Below, in pieces: positions 18,452 to 28,504 of a stretch of DNA of 64,000 nt (position 1 is its first letter; each line of letters begins with the position of its first letter). The translations under genes were made by a program, and so were the position numbers. The DNA is from Pseudomonas sp. KUIN-1 (lineage in GTDB: Bacteria > Pseudomonadota > Gammaproteobacteria > Pseudomonadales > Pseudomonadaceae), in contig NZ_AP020337.1 of NCBI RefSeq assembly GCF_009176725.1, forward strand, positions 3,286,001-3,350,000, read 5' to 3'. The notes beneath the pieces are model-generated. The model had not been told where the DNA came from. It saw nothing but the letters and a program-made list of their open reading frames with translations, and searched no databases.

Positions 18452-20008
18452 ATGTCTGACTACCTGTTGCAAATGAACGGCATCGTCAAATCCTTTGGCG
18501 GTGTAAAAGCGCTCAACGGCATCGATATCACAGTGAAGCCCGGCGAGTGCGTCGGCCTGTGCGGCGAGAACGGCGCGGGCAAATCCACCTTGATGAAAGT
18601 CCTGTCGGCGGTCTATCCCTACGGCACCTGGGAGGGCGAAATCCTGTGGGACGGCCAACCGCTCAAGGCACAGTCGATCAGTGAAACGGAAGCGGCCGGG
18701 ATCGTCATCATCCATCAGGAACTGACGCTGGTCCCGGACCTGTCGGTGGCCGAAAACATTTTTATGGGCCACGAGCTGACGCTCCCCGGCGGGCGCATGA
18801 ATTACCCGGCCATGATGCACCGCGCCGAGTCGCTGATGCGTGAACTCAAAGTGCCTGACATGAACGTGGCGCTGCCGGTTTCGCAGTATGGCGGCGGCTA
18901 CCAGCAACTGGTGGAAATCGCCAAGGCGCTGAACAAGAAGGCGCGCCTGTTGATTCTCGACGAGCCCTCCTCGGCCCTGACCCGCTCCGAAATCGAGGTG
19001 TTGCTGGACATCATTCACGACCTGAAGGCCAAGGGGGTCGCGTGCGTGTACATCTCGCACAAACTCGATGAGGTGGCCGCCGTGTGCGACACCGTTTCCG
19101 TCATCCGCGACGGCAAACATATCGCCACCACTGCAATGGCGGACATGGACATTCCAAAGATCATCACCCAGATGGTCGGACGCGAAATGAGCAACCTCTA
19201 CCCCACCGAGCCGCATGATGTCGGCGAGGTGATTTTCGAAGCGCGGCATATCACCTGCTACGACGTCGATAACCCCAGGCGCAAGCGCGTCGACGACGTG
19301 TCATTCCTCCTCAGGCGCGGGGAAATCCTCGGCATCGCCGGGCTGGTGGGCGCGGGCCGTACCGAACTGGTATCCGCCCTGTTCGGCGCCTACCCCGGTC
19401 GGTACAGCGGTGAAGTGTGGCTGAATGGCCAGGCGATCGACACGCGCACGCCGCTCAAATCGATCCGCGCCGGCGTGTGCATGGTCCCTGAAGACCGCAA
19501 GCGCCAGGGCATCATTCCGGACCTGGGCGTCGGCCAGAACATCACCCTCGCGGTCCTCGACAGCTACTCGAACATGACCCGCATCGACGCTGAAGCCGAA
19601 CTGGGCAGTATCGACCGGGAAATCTCGCGCATGCACCTCAAGACCGCCAGCCCGTTTTTGCCAATCACCAGCCTGTCAGGCGGCAATCAGCAGAAAGCCG
19701 TGCTGGCGAAGATGCTGCTCACCCGCCCGCGCGTTCTGATTCTCGACGAGCCTACCCGCGGCGTCGATGTCGGTGCCAAGTACGAGATCTACAAGCTGAT
19801 GGGCGCGCTGGCAGCCGAGGGCGTGTCGATCATCATGGTGTCTTCGGAGCTGGCCGAAGTGCTGGGCGTGTCCGACCGTGTGCTGGTGATTGGCGACGGC
19901 CAGTTGCGCGGCGACTTCATCAACCATGACCTGACTCAGGAGCAGGTCCTCGCCGCTGCACTCAGCCACTCCGATGCCCCTCACAATAATGCCCGGAAGA
20001 CCGCGTAG
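18452..20008 (+). CDS. xylG: D-xylose ABC transporter ATP-binding protein
   Basis: 518 residues with tandem nucleotide-binding domains. Domain 1: Walker [27 protein letters not shown] (signature region) and [11 protein letters not shown]. Domain 2: [33 protein letters not shown] and [18 protein letters not shown]. This matches XylG in length and order. Its stop abuts the xylH ATG directly (20008/20009), showing tight coupling. Confidence 0.95.
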   Translation: MSDYLLQMNGIVKSFGGVKALNGIDITVKPGECVGLCGENGAGKSTLMKVLSAVYPYGTWEGEILWDGQPLKAQSISETEAAGIVIIHQELTLVPDLSVAENIFMGHELTLPGGRMNYPAMMHRAESLMRELKVPDMNVALPVSQYGGGYQQLVEIAKALNKKARLLILDEPSSALTRSEIEVLLDIIHDLKAKGVACVYISHKLDEVAAVCDTVSVIRDGKHIATTAMADMDIPKIITQMVGREMSNLYPTEPHDVGEVIFEARHITCYDVDNPRRKRVDDVSFLLRRGEILGIAGLVGAGRTELVSALFGAYPGRYSGEVWLNGQAIDTRTPLKSIRAGVCMVPEDRKRQGIIPDLGVGQNITLAVLDSYSNMTRIDAEAELGSIDREISRMHLKTASPFLPITSLSGGNQQKAVLAKMLLTRPRVLILDEPTRGVDVGAKYEIYKLMGALAAEGVSIIMVSSELAEVLGVSDRVLVIGDGQLRGDFINHDLTQEQVLAAALSHSDAPHNNARKTA

Positions 20009-21145
20009 ATGAACCAGGTCAAACAATTCTTTACCCGCTACAAAATGCTCGCGCTGGTGATTGCCATCGCCGTTATCTGGCTGTTCTTCAGCTGGCAGAC
20101 CGAGGGCGGCTTCCTCACCCCGCGCAACTTGTCCAACCTGCTGCGCCAGATGTCCATTACCGGGATTCTGGCCTGCGGCATGGTGCTGGTGATCATCAGC
20201 GGCGAGATTGACCTGTCGGTAGGCTCATTGCTTGGCCTGCTCGGTGGCCTGGCGGCGATTCTGGATGTCGTTTACCACGTCCCGCTACTGGCAAACCTGA
20301 GTGTGGTGGCCCTGTGCGGCCTGATGATCGGCCTCGCCAACGGCTATATGACCGCCTACCTGCGGATCCCCTCGTTCATCGTCGGGCTGGGTGGCATGCT
20401 GGCGTTTCGCGGCGTTCTGCTGGGGATCACTGGCGGCACGACCATCGCCCCGGTGTCGCCGTCGCTGGTCTATATCGGCCAGGGCTATCTGCCACATGCG
20501 GTCGGCACCGGGCTCGGGATTCTGCTGCTGGCGCTGACGCTGTTCCTGACCTGGAAACAACGGCGCAACAGAGCGCTGCACGGCCTGGCAGCGCATTCGC
20601 TGATTCGTGATGTGTTGCGTGTGGTGTTGATCGGCGCCGTGCTGGGCGGCTTTGTCTATGTGCTCAACAGCTACGACGGAATCCCTGTTCCAGTGTTGCT
20701 GTTGCTGGTCCTGCTCGGCGTATTCAGCTACGTCACCAGCCAGACGGTATTCGGACGCCGCGTCTACGCCGTCGGCAGCAACATGGAGGCCACGCGCCTG
20801 TCCGGCATCAACGTACAGGCCGTGAAGCTATGGATCTTCGGCATCATGGGCGTGATGTGCGCGTTCGCCGGGCTGGTCAATACAGCACGCCTGGCCGCCG
20901 GCTCACCCTCGGCAGGCAACATGGGCGAACTCGACGCCATCGCCGCATGCTTCATCGGCGGCACATCGATGCGCGGTGGTTCAGGCACTGTCTACGGCGC
21001 CCTGCTCGGCGCACTGGTGATTACCAGTCTCGACAACGGCATGTCGATGCTCGACGTCGACAGTTACTGGCAGATGATCGTCAAGGGCGGCATTCTGGTG
21101 CTGGCGGTATGGGTGGACGTGAGTACCCGCGCCGGGCGGCGCTGA
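20009..21145 (+). CDS. xylH: D-xylose ABC transporter permease
   Basis: 378-residue polytopic membrane protein of the RbsC/XylH family, longer than RbsC as is usual for XylH. Motifs: VIISGEIDLSVGSLLGLLGG, IPSFIVGLGGMLAFRG, GRRVYAVGSNMEATRLSGI (cytoplasmic loop that meets the ATPase), ACFIGGTSMRGGSGTVYGAL and SLDNGMSMLDVDSYWQ. Last gene of the xylose operon. Confidence 0.95.
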   Translation: MNQVKQFFTRYKMLALVIAIAVIWLFFSWQTEGGFLTPRNLSNLLRQMSITGILACGMVLVIISGEIDLSVGSLLGLLGGLAAILDVVYHVPLLANLSVVALCGLMIGLANGYMTAYLRIPSFIVGLGGMLAFRGVLLGITGGTTIAPVSPSLVYIGQGYLPHAVGTGLGILLLALTLFLTWKQRRNRALHGLAAHSLIRDVLRVVLIGAVLGGFVYVLNSYDGIPVPVLLLLVLLGVFSYVTSQTVFGRRVYAVGSNMEATRLSGINVQAVKLWIFGIMGVMCAFAGLVNTARLAAGSPSAGNMGELDAIAACFIGGTSMRGGSGTVYGALLGALVITSLDNGMSMLDVDSYWQMIVKGGILVLAVWVDVSTRAGRR

Positions 21146-21178
21146 TCGCTGCCCGACACGCAAGCTGACAGCGCGCGA

Positions 21179-21613
21179 TCAAGCCGGTCTGGCCGCTATC
21201 GCTTCGACCTCGATCAACGCGCCAGGCAATGGCAGCGCCACCACCTGCAACGCCGTGCGCGCGGGTTTGAGAGGTTGTTCCGGCGTGCCGAAAAATTGCG
21301 TGTAACCGGCCTGCAGCCCGGCAAAATCCAGCTTGCCGGCGGTTTCCTCGGCACCGACCAGAAATACCCGCAACTGTACGATATCGCCCAGATCGAGGTC
21401 CTGTTGCTGAAGGATTCTGCGCAGTTTGTTGAATACCGAAACGGTCTGTACTTCGGTGTTGCCATAGGCTGCCGGCGTACCCGCCGGAGCCTTCGGGTCG
21501 GCAAGGTCAGGCAAGGTGCCGCTGACGAATACCAGGCTGGTCGAGGCTGGCACTGTCACGGTTTGCGAGATCGGAAAATCGCCGACGCTGGTGCGTTGAA
21601 TGCTGTCGCTCAT
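21179..21613 (-). CDS. RidA-family enamine/imine deaminase
   Basis: 144 residues, YjgF/YER057c/UK114 fold: SLVFVSGTLPDLAD (opening strand), VFNKLRRILQQQDLDLGDIV, LRVFLVG, and the end PARTALQVVALPLPGALIEV with the conserved Arg of the PARxxxxV motif. RidA proteins hydrolyse reactive imines released by amino-acid or amine oxidation. Here it closes an operon with a flavin amine oxidase and an amino-acid importer, so it likely clears the oxidase product. No signal peptide, so cytoplasmic. Confidence 0.88.
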   Translation of the reverse strand: MSDSIQRTSVGDFPISQTVTVPASTSLVFVSGTLPDLADPKAPAGTPAAYGNTEVQTVSVFNKLRRILQQQDLDLGDIVQLRVFLVGAEETAGKLDFAGLQAGYTQFFGTPEQPLKPARTALQVVALPLPGALIEVEAIAARPA

Positions 21614-21682
21614 GGTGTCTCTCCTTCAATGGAAATTCAGGAATAAGGGTTACGTAAAACGACGGGGTCGTGCAGTTGCACG

Positions 21683-23266
21683 TCATGACGCGGCAAGGGT
21701 CGAAATCTGCCGCAATTGCGTCACTCGCTCGGCCAGTTGCGCCACCACATGTCGCGCCGAGTTGGCCGCCGACTCCTGCCAGATGCCGACTCCGCTTTGC
21801 ACCAGTCCGTCACCGGCGAAGTACACACGACCATGGGGCTCGTCCAGCAACGCACTGGCAGCGGCCGGAAAATGTTCGCGTTGCAACCAAGGGCCTTCGC
21901 TGTAAGGGATCTGCTCCCAGGACACGGCCAGCGGGTTGCGCAACTGCCGCGAATACCCTGGATGCAGCAGCTCTACCGCTTCTCTGGAAGCAGCGTATTG
22001 TGTGTCGAACGGTTGCGCACCGAACGCAGCGGCCCCCTCCCCGGTTACATAACCCGCCACCAGCAGGCCTCCACGGGTGTTCAAATCGTTACTGGGATAC
22101 CACAACAGCCGCGCCGGATGGTCGATCCAGGACAACCCGCCGTAGATGCGGTAGTCGGTTTCCCAAAAACGCGGAGATTGCCAGGCCACCTTGGTCGCCT
22201 GATCGTTGCGAGTGCTGAGCAAGGCCGCCTTGACCGGCTCACTGAAATCGGTGTCCAGTCTGGCCAGCAAGGGCAGTGGCAGGGTTGACACCAGATAGTC
22301 GGCGCGCACCACATGCTCGCGACCGCTGTATCTGTCGTGATAGGTAACTGCCACGCCGTCTTCCAGTTGACGAATCTGCCGTACCTGCGCGCCCAGTTGC
22401 ACCTGGTCGGTGAGGCGCTGGTAAAAGGCGTCGGTGATCCGGTCCATGCCACCGACCGGTTGAAACATGGTCGCGGAAAACTCGGGAAATTCGGTGTGCA
22501 GCAGCGCGCCCCATAATTCGGGGTGCAGCAAGCGATCCAGCGCCACCGGTTGCGCACTGCTCGGCAAGGCTCCTGGATGAGAAAGCGACGTTTGATGCCC
22601 GGAGCGCAGGCTGCCCTCGTACGCCAGCTCCTGCGAAAGGTCGCCATACACCTGCAAGAACGCCAACAGCCGCTGACGCTCCTCGCCACTCAACACATCG
22701 TCCAGCGCGTCGCGCTGCACCGCCCTGGCCAGCAAACCGGAAAGATGGCCGCGAGCGTCATTGATCGCCTGGCCGACAGTGAACGCGGGGCGTTGCAGGT
22801 CCGGGCGTACCTGTGCTCCATGGCTGCTGTTGACCAGTACTTCAAGCGGCACACCCAGTTCACTGCAGTAGTCGAGCAACGTCCGATGCTGGCTGGGAAT
22901 GCGCGCCGGACCGGCATTGAAATACACCCCTGAATCGAAGCTTGCGGTCTGTGAGCGGCCGTCCTTGTACTCCACCCGATCGCCGTTGCGCAGCGTCCAG
23001 TTACGGCCACCCACTCGCTCACGGGCTTCCAGCACTTGCACGGCAAAACCTGCGCGCTTCAGTTCCAGTGCCGTGACCAGCCCGGCAATGCCTGCCCCCA
23101 GCACCAGCACGCGCGTGCCCTGCCCCAGACCGTCGCCGAGTTTCAGAGGCTGTGGCCGTCGATGTGATGAAGGCCCCAGCCCCAGTACCGCAAGCGCATC
23201 CTTGACGGCGGTCTCGCCGCCCACGGCAGCGATACTGGAAAGCGCTTCACGTCGTGTCAGTCCCAT
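21683..23266 (-). CDS. Flavin monoamine/L-amino-acid oxidase with Tat-like N-terminus
   Basis: 527 residues. It opens with MGLTRREAL, a twin-arginine-like motif, then a moderately hydrophobic stretch to about residue 33. The FAD Rossmann motif VLGAGIAGLVTALELKRAGF and EARERVGGRNWTLRNG follow (about residues 53-95), then YFNAGPARIPSQHR, DYLVSTLPLPLL and the C-terminal FAD motif GRVYFAGDGLVQSGVG. This is the amine oxidase (MAO/LAAO) family, which makes an imine or keto product plus ammonia and H2O2. ATG at 23266 has GGGAG eight bases upstream; an upstream TTG is less likely. Export by Tat is possible but not certain, since many relatives keep a degenerate signal. Confidence 0.87.
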   Translation of the reverse strand: MGLTRREALSSIAAVGGETAVKDALAVLGLGPSSHRRPQPLKLGDGLGQGTRVLVLGAGIAGLVTALELKRAGFAVQVLEARERVGGRNWTLRNGDRVEYKDGRSQTASFDSGVYFNAGPARIPSQHRTLLDYCSELGVPLEVLVNSSHGAQVRPDLQRPAFTVGQAINDARGHLSGLLARAVQRDALDDVLSGEERQRLLAFLQVYGDLSQELAYEGSLRSGHQTSLSHPGALPSSAQPVALDRLLHPELWGALLHTEFPEFSATMFQPVGGMDRITDAFYQRLTDQVQLGAQVRQIRQLEDGVAVTYHDRYSGREHVVRADYLVSTLPLPLLARLDTDFSEPVKAALLSTRNDQATKVAWQSPRFWETDYRIYGGLSWIDHPARLLWYPSNDLNTRGGLLVAGYVTGEGAAAFGAQPFDTQYAASREAVELLHPGYSRQLRNPLAVSWEQIPYSEGPWLQREHFPAAASALLDEPHGRVYFAGDGLVQSGVGIWQESAANSARHVVAQLAERVTQLRQISTLAAS

Positions 23267-23288
23267 ATCGTTTGCTCCCTTCAACGCT

Positions 23289-24218
23289 TCAGTCCGGCAA
23301 GCCGGGCGGGTTGATCAACGACCTGTCGACGCGCTCCACATCCAGCCCCCAGCGTTTGAGCACCTGCTCGTACTGGCCGCCGGCAATCGCTCCTTCCAGG
23401 GCGGTGTGAATCGGCCTGACCAGGCCGTTGTCCTTGCGCGTGGTCACGGCGATATCCGCCTGCAGCGGCCAGCCGCCATTAACCGTGCCTACCCGCTTGA
23501 TGCCGCCAGTAATCGCGGCCGAATAGGCATATATCGAATTGGGCCCGAACAGCGCATCACTGCGACCCGACTGAATGGCAAGTTGTGCGGCCGCCTGATC
23601 ATCGAAGTACTGCAACAGCGCAGGCTTGATACCGGCCTTTTCATTCGCTTCGTTCCACGCCAGCAGAACCTTTTCCTGATTGGTGCCGGAGCCGACGATA
23701 ATTTTCAGCCCGGCAATGTCCGACGCCTGTTTTATCTCGCTGATTTTGCTGTTGGCTTTCACGTAGAAGCCCAGGACGTCCTGACGGTAAGTGGCGAAAT
23801 CGAAGCGTTTCTTGCGTGCTTCAGTGACTGTGACATTGCTGATCACCGCGTCGTATTTTCCCGAACTGACGCCCAGCGGCCAGTCCTCCCAACTGGTCTG
23901 CACCACGTTCAATTGCAAGCCCAGGCTATCCGCTACCAGTTGCGCGGTATCGGCCTCGCTGCCGATAGTGGTTTTGTCGTCGTTGGCCAGCAGCGCCAAC
24001 GGTGGCCCCGCAACACCGGAGACGGCCACGGTGAACTTGCCAGGCTGGGCGAACTTGAAGCCCGCCGGGATCTGTGCGATGGCCGCCTCGTTACGCGGCA
24101 CATGAATGCGTGGCCGGTCGGGACTCAGATCGACCGGTTGCGCGGTCGACGCCAACGTATTGTGGGCGACGCTGACAGCTAGCGTCAGCAAGGCCACACG
24201 GGCGCTATTGATGAACAT
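23289..24218 (-). CDS. Polar amino-acid ABC transporter binding protein
   Basis: 309 residues with a signal peptide (NSARVALLTLAVSVAHNTLA) and a type-3 solute-binding (SBP_bac_3) fold: GPPLALLANDDKTTIGSEAD, VVQTSWEDWPLGVSSGKYDA, ISNVTVTEARKKRFDFATY, IIVGSGTNQEKVL and QSGRSDALFGPN. This class binds amino acids or related small amines. It follows the ATPase gene by 28 bases in the six-gene operon and precedes the oxidase gene by 22 bases. Confidence 0.9.
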   Translation of the reverse strand: MFINSARVALLTLAVSVAHNTLASTAQPVDLSPDRPRIHVPRNEAAIAQIPAGFKFAQPGKFTVAVSGVAGPPLALLANDDKTTIGSEADTAQLVADSLGLQLNVVQTSWEDWPLGVSSGKYDAVISNVTVTEARKKRFDFATYRQDVLGFYVKANSKISEIKQASDIAGLKIIVGSGTNQEKVLLAWNEANEKAGIKPALLQYFDDQAAAQLAIQSGRSDALFGPNSIYAYSAAITGGIKRVGTVNGGWPLQADIAVTTRKDNGLVRPIHTALEGAIAGGQYEQVLKRWGLDVERVDRSLINPPGLPD

Positions 24219-24246
24219 CAGTGGTCACTCCTTGATAGCGGGAAAG

Positions 24247-25032
24247 TCATAGCACCTTGCCGAGAAAGGCAGCCGTGCGAGGATGTCGAGGTTGATGGAA
24301 CACCTGTTCCGGCGGCCCCTGCTCGATCAGTCGGCCCTCGCAGAGAAACACGACATGGTCTGCCACCTCACGGGCGAAGCCGATTTCATGAGTGACCACC
24401 ACCAGCGTGACGCCCAACTGCGTCAGGCCCTTGATGACGTCCAGCACCTCGCCGACCAGCTCGGGGTCAAGGGCTGAGGTGGGCTCATCGAACAACAGGA
24501 CCTTGGGGTCCAGCGCAAGCGCGCGGGCGATGGCGACACGCTGTTGCTGACCACCGGAAAGCTGGCGCGGGTACGCATCTGTCTTGTCTGCCAGACCAAC
24601 CCTGGCGAGCAGTTCACTTGCCCTGGCCCGGGCCTCGGACTTGCTCCAGCGTTTGTGGGCCAAAGGCGCCTCGGCGATGTTTTCCCAGGCAGTGAGGTGC
24701 GCGAACAGGTTGAAATTCTGGAACACGAAGCCGACCTCGATCCGCCGCTTGAGAATCTCGCGCTCCTTGAGTTCATAGAGCAGGTCGCCCTTGCGACGAT
24801 AGCCAACGTAATCACCGTCGATGGTGATGTACCCGCTGTCGATCTTTTCCAGGTGGTTGATAGTGCGCAGCAGCGTGGACTTGCCGGAACCGGAAGGACC
24901 GAGTATCACCGTGACCTTGCCCGGCTCGATGCTCAGGTCGATGTCCTTGAGCACCTGCTGGCTGCCAAAGCGCTTGCCCACGCCCTGAATCTGAATGCGC
25001 CCTGCGCGCACTGGCGTGGAGGCCTCACTCAT
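24247..25032 (-). CDS. Polar amino-acid ABC transporter ATP-binding protein
   Basis: 261 residues: Walker A GPSGSGKST, FVFQNFNLFAHLTAWENI (Q-loop, typical of GlnQ/HisP ATPases), signature LSGGQQQRVAIARAL, Walker [17 protein letters not shown] and the His switch VVVTHEIGFAREVAD. ATG at 25032 is chosen because the frame upstream lacks family sequence; it overlaps the permease gene by 8 bases. Confidence 0.92.
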   Translation of the reverse strand: MSEASTPVRAGRIQIQGVGKRFGSQQVLKDIDLSIEPGKVTVILGPSGSGKSTLLRTINHLEKIDSGYITIDGDYVGYRRKGDLLYELKEREILKRRIEVGFVFQNFNLFAHLTAWENIAEAPLAHKRWSKSEARARASELLARVGLADKTDAYPRQLSGGQQQRVAIARALALDPKVLLFDEPTSALDPELVGEVLDVIKGLTQLGVTLVVVTHEIGFAREVADHVVFLCEGRLIEQGPPEQVFHQPRHPRTAAFLGKVL

Positions 25033-26014
25033 GGTGCTTCTCCCCGGAAGCGCTGGCATGGAGCCAGCCGCGCAGGCGCTGCAAGGGTGTCGGCGGCAGT
25101 ACACGTGCCGAGCCACGGGCAAAGTGGCGTTCGACGTAATACTGGGCACTGGTCAGCACCGTAGTGATGATCAGGTACCAGACGGTGGCCACGATCAGCA
25201 ACGGAATCACTGCCTGGGTGCGGTTGTAGATGACCTGCACGGTGTAGAACAGCTCCGGCAAGGCCAGCACGTAAACAATGGATGTTCCCTTGACCAGACC
25301 GATGATCTCGTTAAAACCCGAAGGCAGAATCGAGCGCAACGCCTGGGGCAGAATGATCCGGAAAATTCGCCGCGACGCAGGCAGGCCAAGTGCCGCAGCA
25401 GCTTCATGCTGACCGGCATCGACACCGATCAGCCCGCCACGAATGATTTCTGCGGTATAGGCCGACTGCATCAGGCTCAAGCCCAGTACCGCAACGGTGA
25501 ACTGACTGAGCACGTCCACCGTCGACCACTCGGCGAAGACCAGCTGGGTGAACGGCACCCCGAGTACGATGTGGTCGTACAGGTAGGCGAAGTTGTAGAG
25601 GATGATCAACACCAACAGCGCAGGCATCGAGCGGAAAAACCAGATGTAGCCCCAGGCCAGTGCCGCCAGCAGCGGCGAGCCCGACAGGCGCGCCAACGCC
25701 AGCGCCGTGCCGAGAATGATGCTGAACAGCGTGCTGAGCAGCGTCAACAGAAGCGTCTGCGCAAGGCCGCGCAGCACCGATGGCGAGAAGAACCACTGGC
25801 CGAAGACGCCCCACTCCCAGCGCGGGTTGGTCGCCAGCGAGTGCACAATGGCCAGCAGCACAAGCGCCGCGAATATCGACCCGATCCAGCGACCGGGATG
25901 CCGGGCGGGAACGACCTGCAACGCCTTTATCGGCGGCGGTGCTACGCGGCTCTGAGGAAGCGGATAATGACTGGGCTCATCAATGAAGTCATAGGGTTTG
26001 GCGACAATGGGCAT
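25025..26014 (-). CDS. Polar amino-acid ABC transporter permease
   Basis: 329 residues of the HisM/GlnP family. A ~70-residue N-terminal cytoplasmic extension and membrane segment precede the core (LRGLAQTLLLTLLSTLFSII). The core has WFFRSMPALLVLIIL, QSAYTAEIIRGGLIGVDAGQ and HEAAAALGLPASRRIFRIIL, the EAA loop that docks on the ATPase. Only one permease gene is present, so it probably works as a homodimer. ATG at 26014 has GAGGAA eight bases upstream. Confidence 0.9.
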   Translation of the reverse strand: MPIVAKPYDFIDEPSHYPLPQSRVAPPPIKALQVVPARHPGRWIGSIFAALVLLAIVHSLATNPRWEWGVFGQWFFSPSVLRGLAQTLLLTLLSTLFSIILGTALALARLSGSPLLAALAWGYIWFFRSMPALLVLIILYNFAYLYDHIVLGVPFTQLVFAEWSTVDVLSQFTVAVLGLSLMQSAYTAEIIRGGLIGVDAGQHEAAAALGLPASRRIFRIILPQALRSILPSGFNEIIGLVKGTSIVYVLALPELFYTVQVIYNRTQAVIPLLIVATVWYLIITTVLTSAQYYVERHFARGSARVLPPTPLQRLRGWLHASASGEKHHE

Positions 26015-26056
26015 AGTGGTTCCTCGCACGCAATATTGGGTTGTCAGGTGCTGGCC

Positions 26057-28504
26057 TTAAAAGGCGTAAGTCAGCCGGGTGTAGTAATAGCCGCCAGTAA
26101 AACCGTAGGGCGAATAGGTGCCGTAGCTGCTGACCATGGTGCTGCTGGGAATCCCCTGCTTTTTGGGATAGACGTCGAACAGGTTCTTGGCCCCGACGGC
26201 GACGTTGAGGTTTTTGCTGAGGTTGTAGCCAAGGTCCAGATCGGTGATCCATTTGGTGCCGTACACCCGGTCCAGATCACGATTGGCTGAGGAATTGACC
26301 TCCTTGTAAGCGCCGTAGCGGGTCAGCGCCAGATTCAGGTTGAAGCGCTCGATACTCCAGTCACCGCCCAGAATCAGCTTGGTGCGCGGCTGCACACCGG
26401 TGATCAGATTGCGCGCTTCGCGGTCCATCAGTTCATAGGACGTACCGAGAATCGAGGTGGATTCCTTGTAGCTGAGGATCTTCGTCTGGTTCCAGTTGAA
26501 CGCCGCCGTCCACTTCAATGCCCCGTACGGCCCCAGGTCCTGACTGTAATTGCTGACCAGGTCCAACCCCTTGGTACGGGTGTCGGCACCGTTGATGAAG
26601 TACTGGCCACCCGACGTCGAGTCGATGCCATTGTTGAGCAGCACCTGCGTGACCTCATCGCCCAGCAAGGTGCCGGTCAGCGTGATGCGGTCACGCAGAT
26701 TAATCACGTAGGCGTCGGCGCTCAGCGTGAGGCGCTCGGTCGGTGTGAGCGTGAAACCCAGGCTGAAGTTGGTCGAGCGCTCCGGTTTGAGGTCCTCCGC
26801 GCCCAGCGCCTTCGCGGCCCCCGACCCGGTCGGCAACACGCCGTAGTTGATGGACTGATAGACCCCGTCCACCACGCCATACGTGGTCGAGCGTGCACTG
26901 AACAGGCTGTTGGCCAGAGACGGCGCACGGAAGCCATTGCTGACAGTGGCACGTACGGCGAATTGGGGAGTGAAATAGTAACGCGTGGTCAGCTTGCCGC
27001 TGCGGGTCGCGCCCACGCCCTGATTGTAATGCTCGTAGCGAAATGCGCTGCCAACGTACCAGTCCGGTACAGGGTTGAAGCCCACGTCGACATAACTGGC
27101 GACACTGTTACGCGAGGCGCTGTTTTCTTCGTCAGGGGAAATACCGTTGGTGACTTGCGCTCCGGAAGACGCGCAGTTGCCCGGCGCAATGCAGTAGCCG
27201 CCATTGGCATAGGATTCATAGTCACCGGCCTGCACCTCGTACGTCTCACGCCGATGCTCGAGGCCATAGGACACATCCAGAGGCTTTTGCAGACCGATGT
27301 CGAAGCCGCGCTTAAAGTCCAGATTGGTGGTCAGTTCGGTGGATATCCACGTGCCGGAAGTAAAGCGGTTGGGTGTGGCTTCACCCAGGGACGGGTTCTG
27401 ATTGTGCGTAGTGCCCTGCTCGGCTGCGTTGCGCCCATAAGTGCTGGACAGGTCCCAATCCCATTCGCCGACGGCGCCCTTGCCGCCCAATGCTGCCTGA
27501 ACATCGTCTTCATCGATGTACCAGGTCGGCGTGTATCCCGCCGGATATCCGTTAGGCCCGGTGGTAATGGTATTGGTGATGGTCGGCAGACGAAAATTCT
27601 GCCCCTGCTCGGCCTTACGACGTGAATACGTGGTGAAGGAATACAGGCTCAGACTGCCATCGACGGGCAGTTCGGCGTTGTACCCCAGGGTCAGCAGATT
27701 AGTCTTTGGCGTGCCGTAGCCGCCATACGTGGACTTGCCCGCCAGGTCATAGGCCTGCTCGTAACTGTAACCATTGGCGCTGGCCTTGTTGTCATCATTC
27801 TGGCTGCGGGCGTCCAGCGCCAGTTGCACAATGCCCCCGTCGCCGATCTCGAACCCCTTGTTGAGGCTTTGCTGCACAGTCTGCTTCTTGCCGTCATAGC
27901 CGAGCCCGGCATTGGTCACCGAGGTACCACTGGTGTCAGCCTTGAGGATGACGTTGATGACCCCTGCAATCGCATCGGAACCGTATTGGGCCGCTGCGCC
28001 ATCGCGCAGGACTTCAACATGGTCGATGGCGCTGATGGGGATCAGGTCCAGGTCCGCAGGGGCAGCCCCGGTATTGATGCCGTTGATGTTCAGGGTGGCG
28101 CTGGTGTGACGGCGTTTGCCATTGACCAGCACCAGCACTTCGGCGGCGCTCAGACCCCGCAAGTTGGGCGCACGGGCAATGCCGCTGGCGTCCCAGCCGG
28201 TTTTTTCCGGCAGGGTCAGCGATGGAATCACAGCGCTCAGGGCTTCCATCAGTCCGGGCTTGCCGGTGCTCTGTAACTGTCTGGCGCTGACCACATCGAT
28301 CGGCACCGGGCTGCTGGTGACCGTGCGTTGCTCGGCACCGCGATTACCGGTGACCACCACAGTGGACAAGGTACGCGGGTCGTCGGTGTTGTTTTCCTGG
28401 GCTCTTATGGTCCCTGACAGCAACATGCCCCCTATCGCCAAGGCCAATGGGCAGTAGCCCATTGCAGCAGTCGATACCCGGGCACGTTGTAAGGCTTGTT
28501 TCAT
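26057..28504 (-). CDS. TonB-dependent outer-membrane receptor
   Basis: 815 residues: a signal peptide (KQALQRARVS to GTIRAQ), then the TonB-box-like LSTVVVTGNRG, a plug domain (VPIDVVSARQLQ, IARAPNLRGLSAAEVLVLVN, GKRRHTSATLNINGI, IDHVEVLRDGAAAQYGSDAI AGVINV) and a 22-strand type barrel ending in aromatic residues (YYYTRLTYAF). The plug's NGKRRH...GAAAQYGSDAIAG form belongs to a substrate-import clade rather than to the classic siderophore receptors. It is the first gene of the operon with the amino-acid ABC system, oxidase and RidA, which suggests active import of the same substrate across the outer membrane. ATG at 28504 has GGAG nine bases upstream. Confidence 0.9.
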   Translation of the reverse strand: MKQALQRARVSTAAMGYCPLALAIGGMLLSGTIRAQENNTDDPRTLSTVVVTGNRGAEQRTVTSSPVPIDVVSARQLQSTGKPGLMEALSAVIPSLTLPEKTGWDASGIARAPNLRGLSAAEVLVLVNGKRRHTSATLNINGINTGAAPADLDLIPISAIDHVEVLRDGAAAQYGSDAIAGVINVILKADTSGTSVTNAGLGYDGKKQTVQQSLNKGFEIGDGGIVQLALDARSQNDDNKASANGYSYEQAYDLAGKSTYGGYGTPKTNLLTLGYNAELPVDGSLSLYSFTTYSRRKAEQGQNFRLPTITNTITTGPNGYPAGYTPTWYIDEDDVQAALGGKGAVGEWDWDLSSTYGRNAAEQGTTHNQNPSLGEATPNRFTSGTWISTELTTNLDFKRGFDIGLQKPLDVSYGLEHRRETYEVQAGDYESYANGGYCIAPGNCASSGAQVTNGISPDEENSASRNSVASYVDVGFNPVPDWYVGSAFRYEHYNQGVGATRSGKLTTRYYFTPQFAVRATVSNGFRAPSLANSLFSARSTTYGVVDGVYQSINYGVLPTGSGAAKALGAEDLKPERSTNFSLGFTLTPTERLTLSADAYVINLRDRITLTGTLLGDEVTQVLLNNGIDSTSGGQYFINGADTRTKGLDLVSNYSQDLGPYGALKWTAAFNWNQTKILSYKESTSILGTSYELMDREARNLITGVQPRTKLILGGDWSIERFNLNLALTRYGAYKEVNSSANRDLDRVYGTKWITDLDLGYNLSKNLNVAVGAKNLFDVYPKKQGIPSSTMVSSYGTYSPYGFTGGYYYTRLTYAF

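Noticed and set aside
24995..26290. Plus-strand open frame of 431 codons
   Set aside because: Covers the reverse strand of the amino-acid permease and the TonB receptor end; Gln/Arg-rich and not protein-like.
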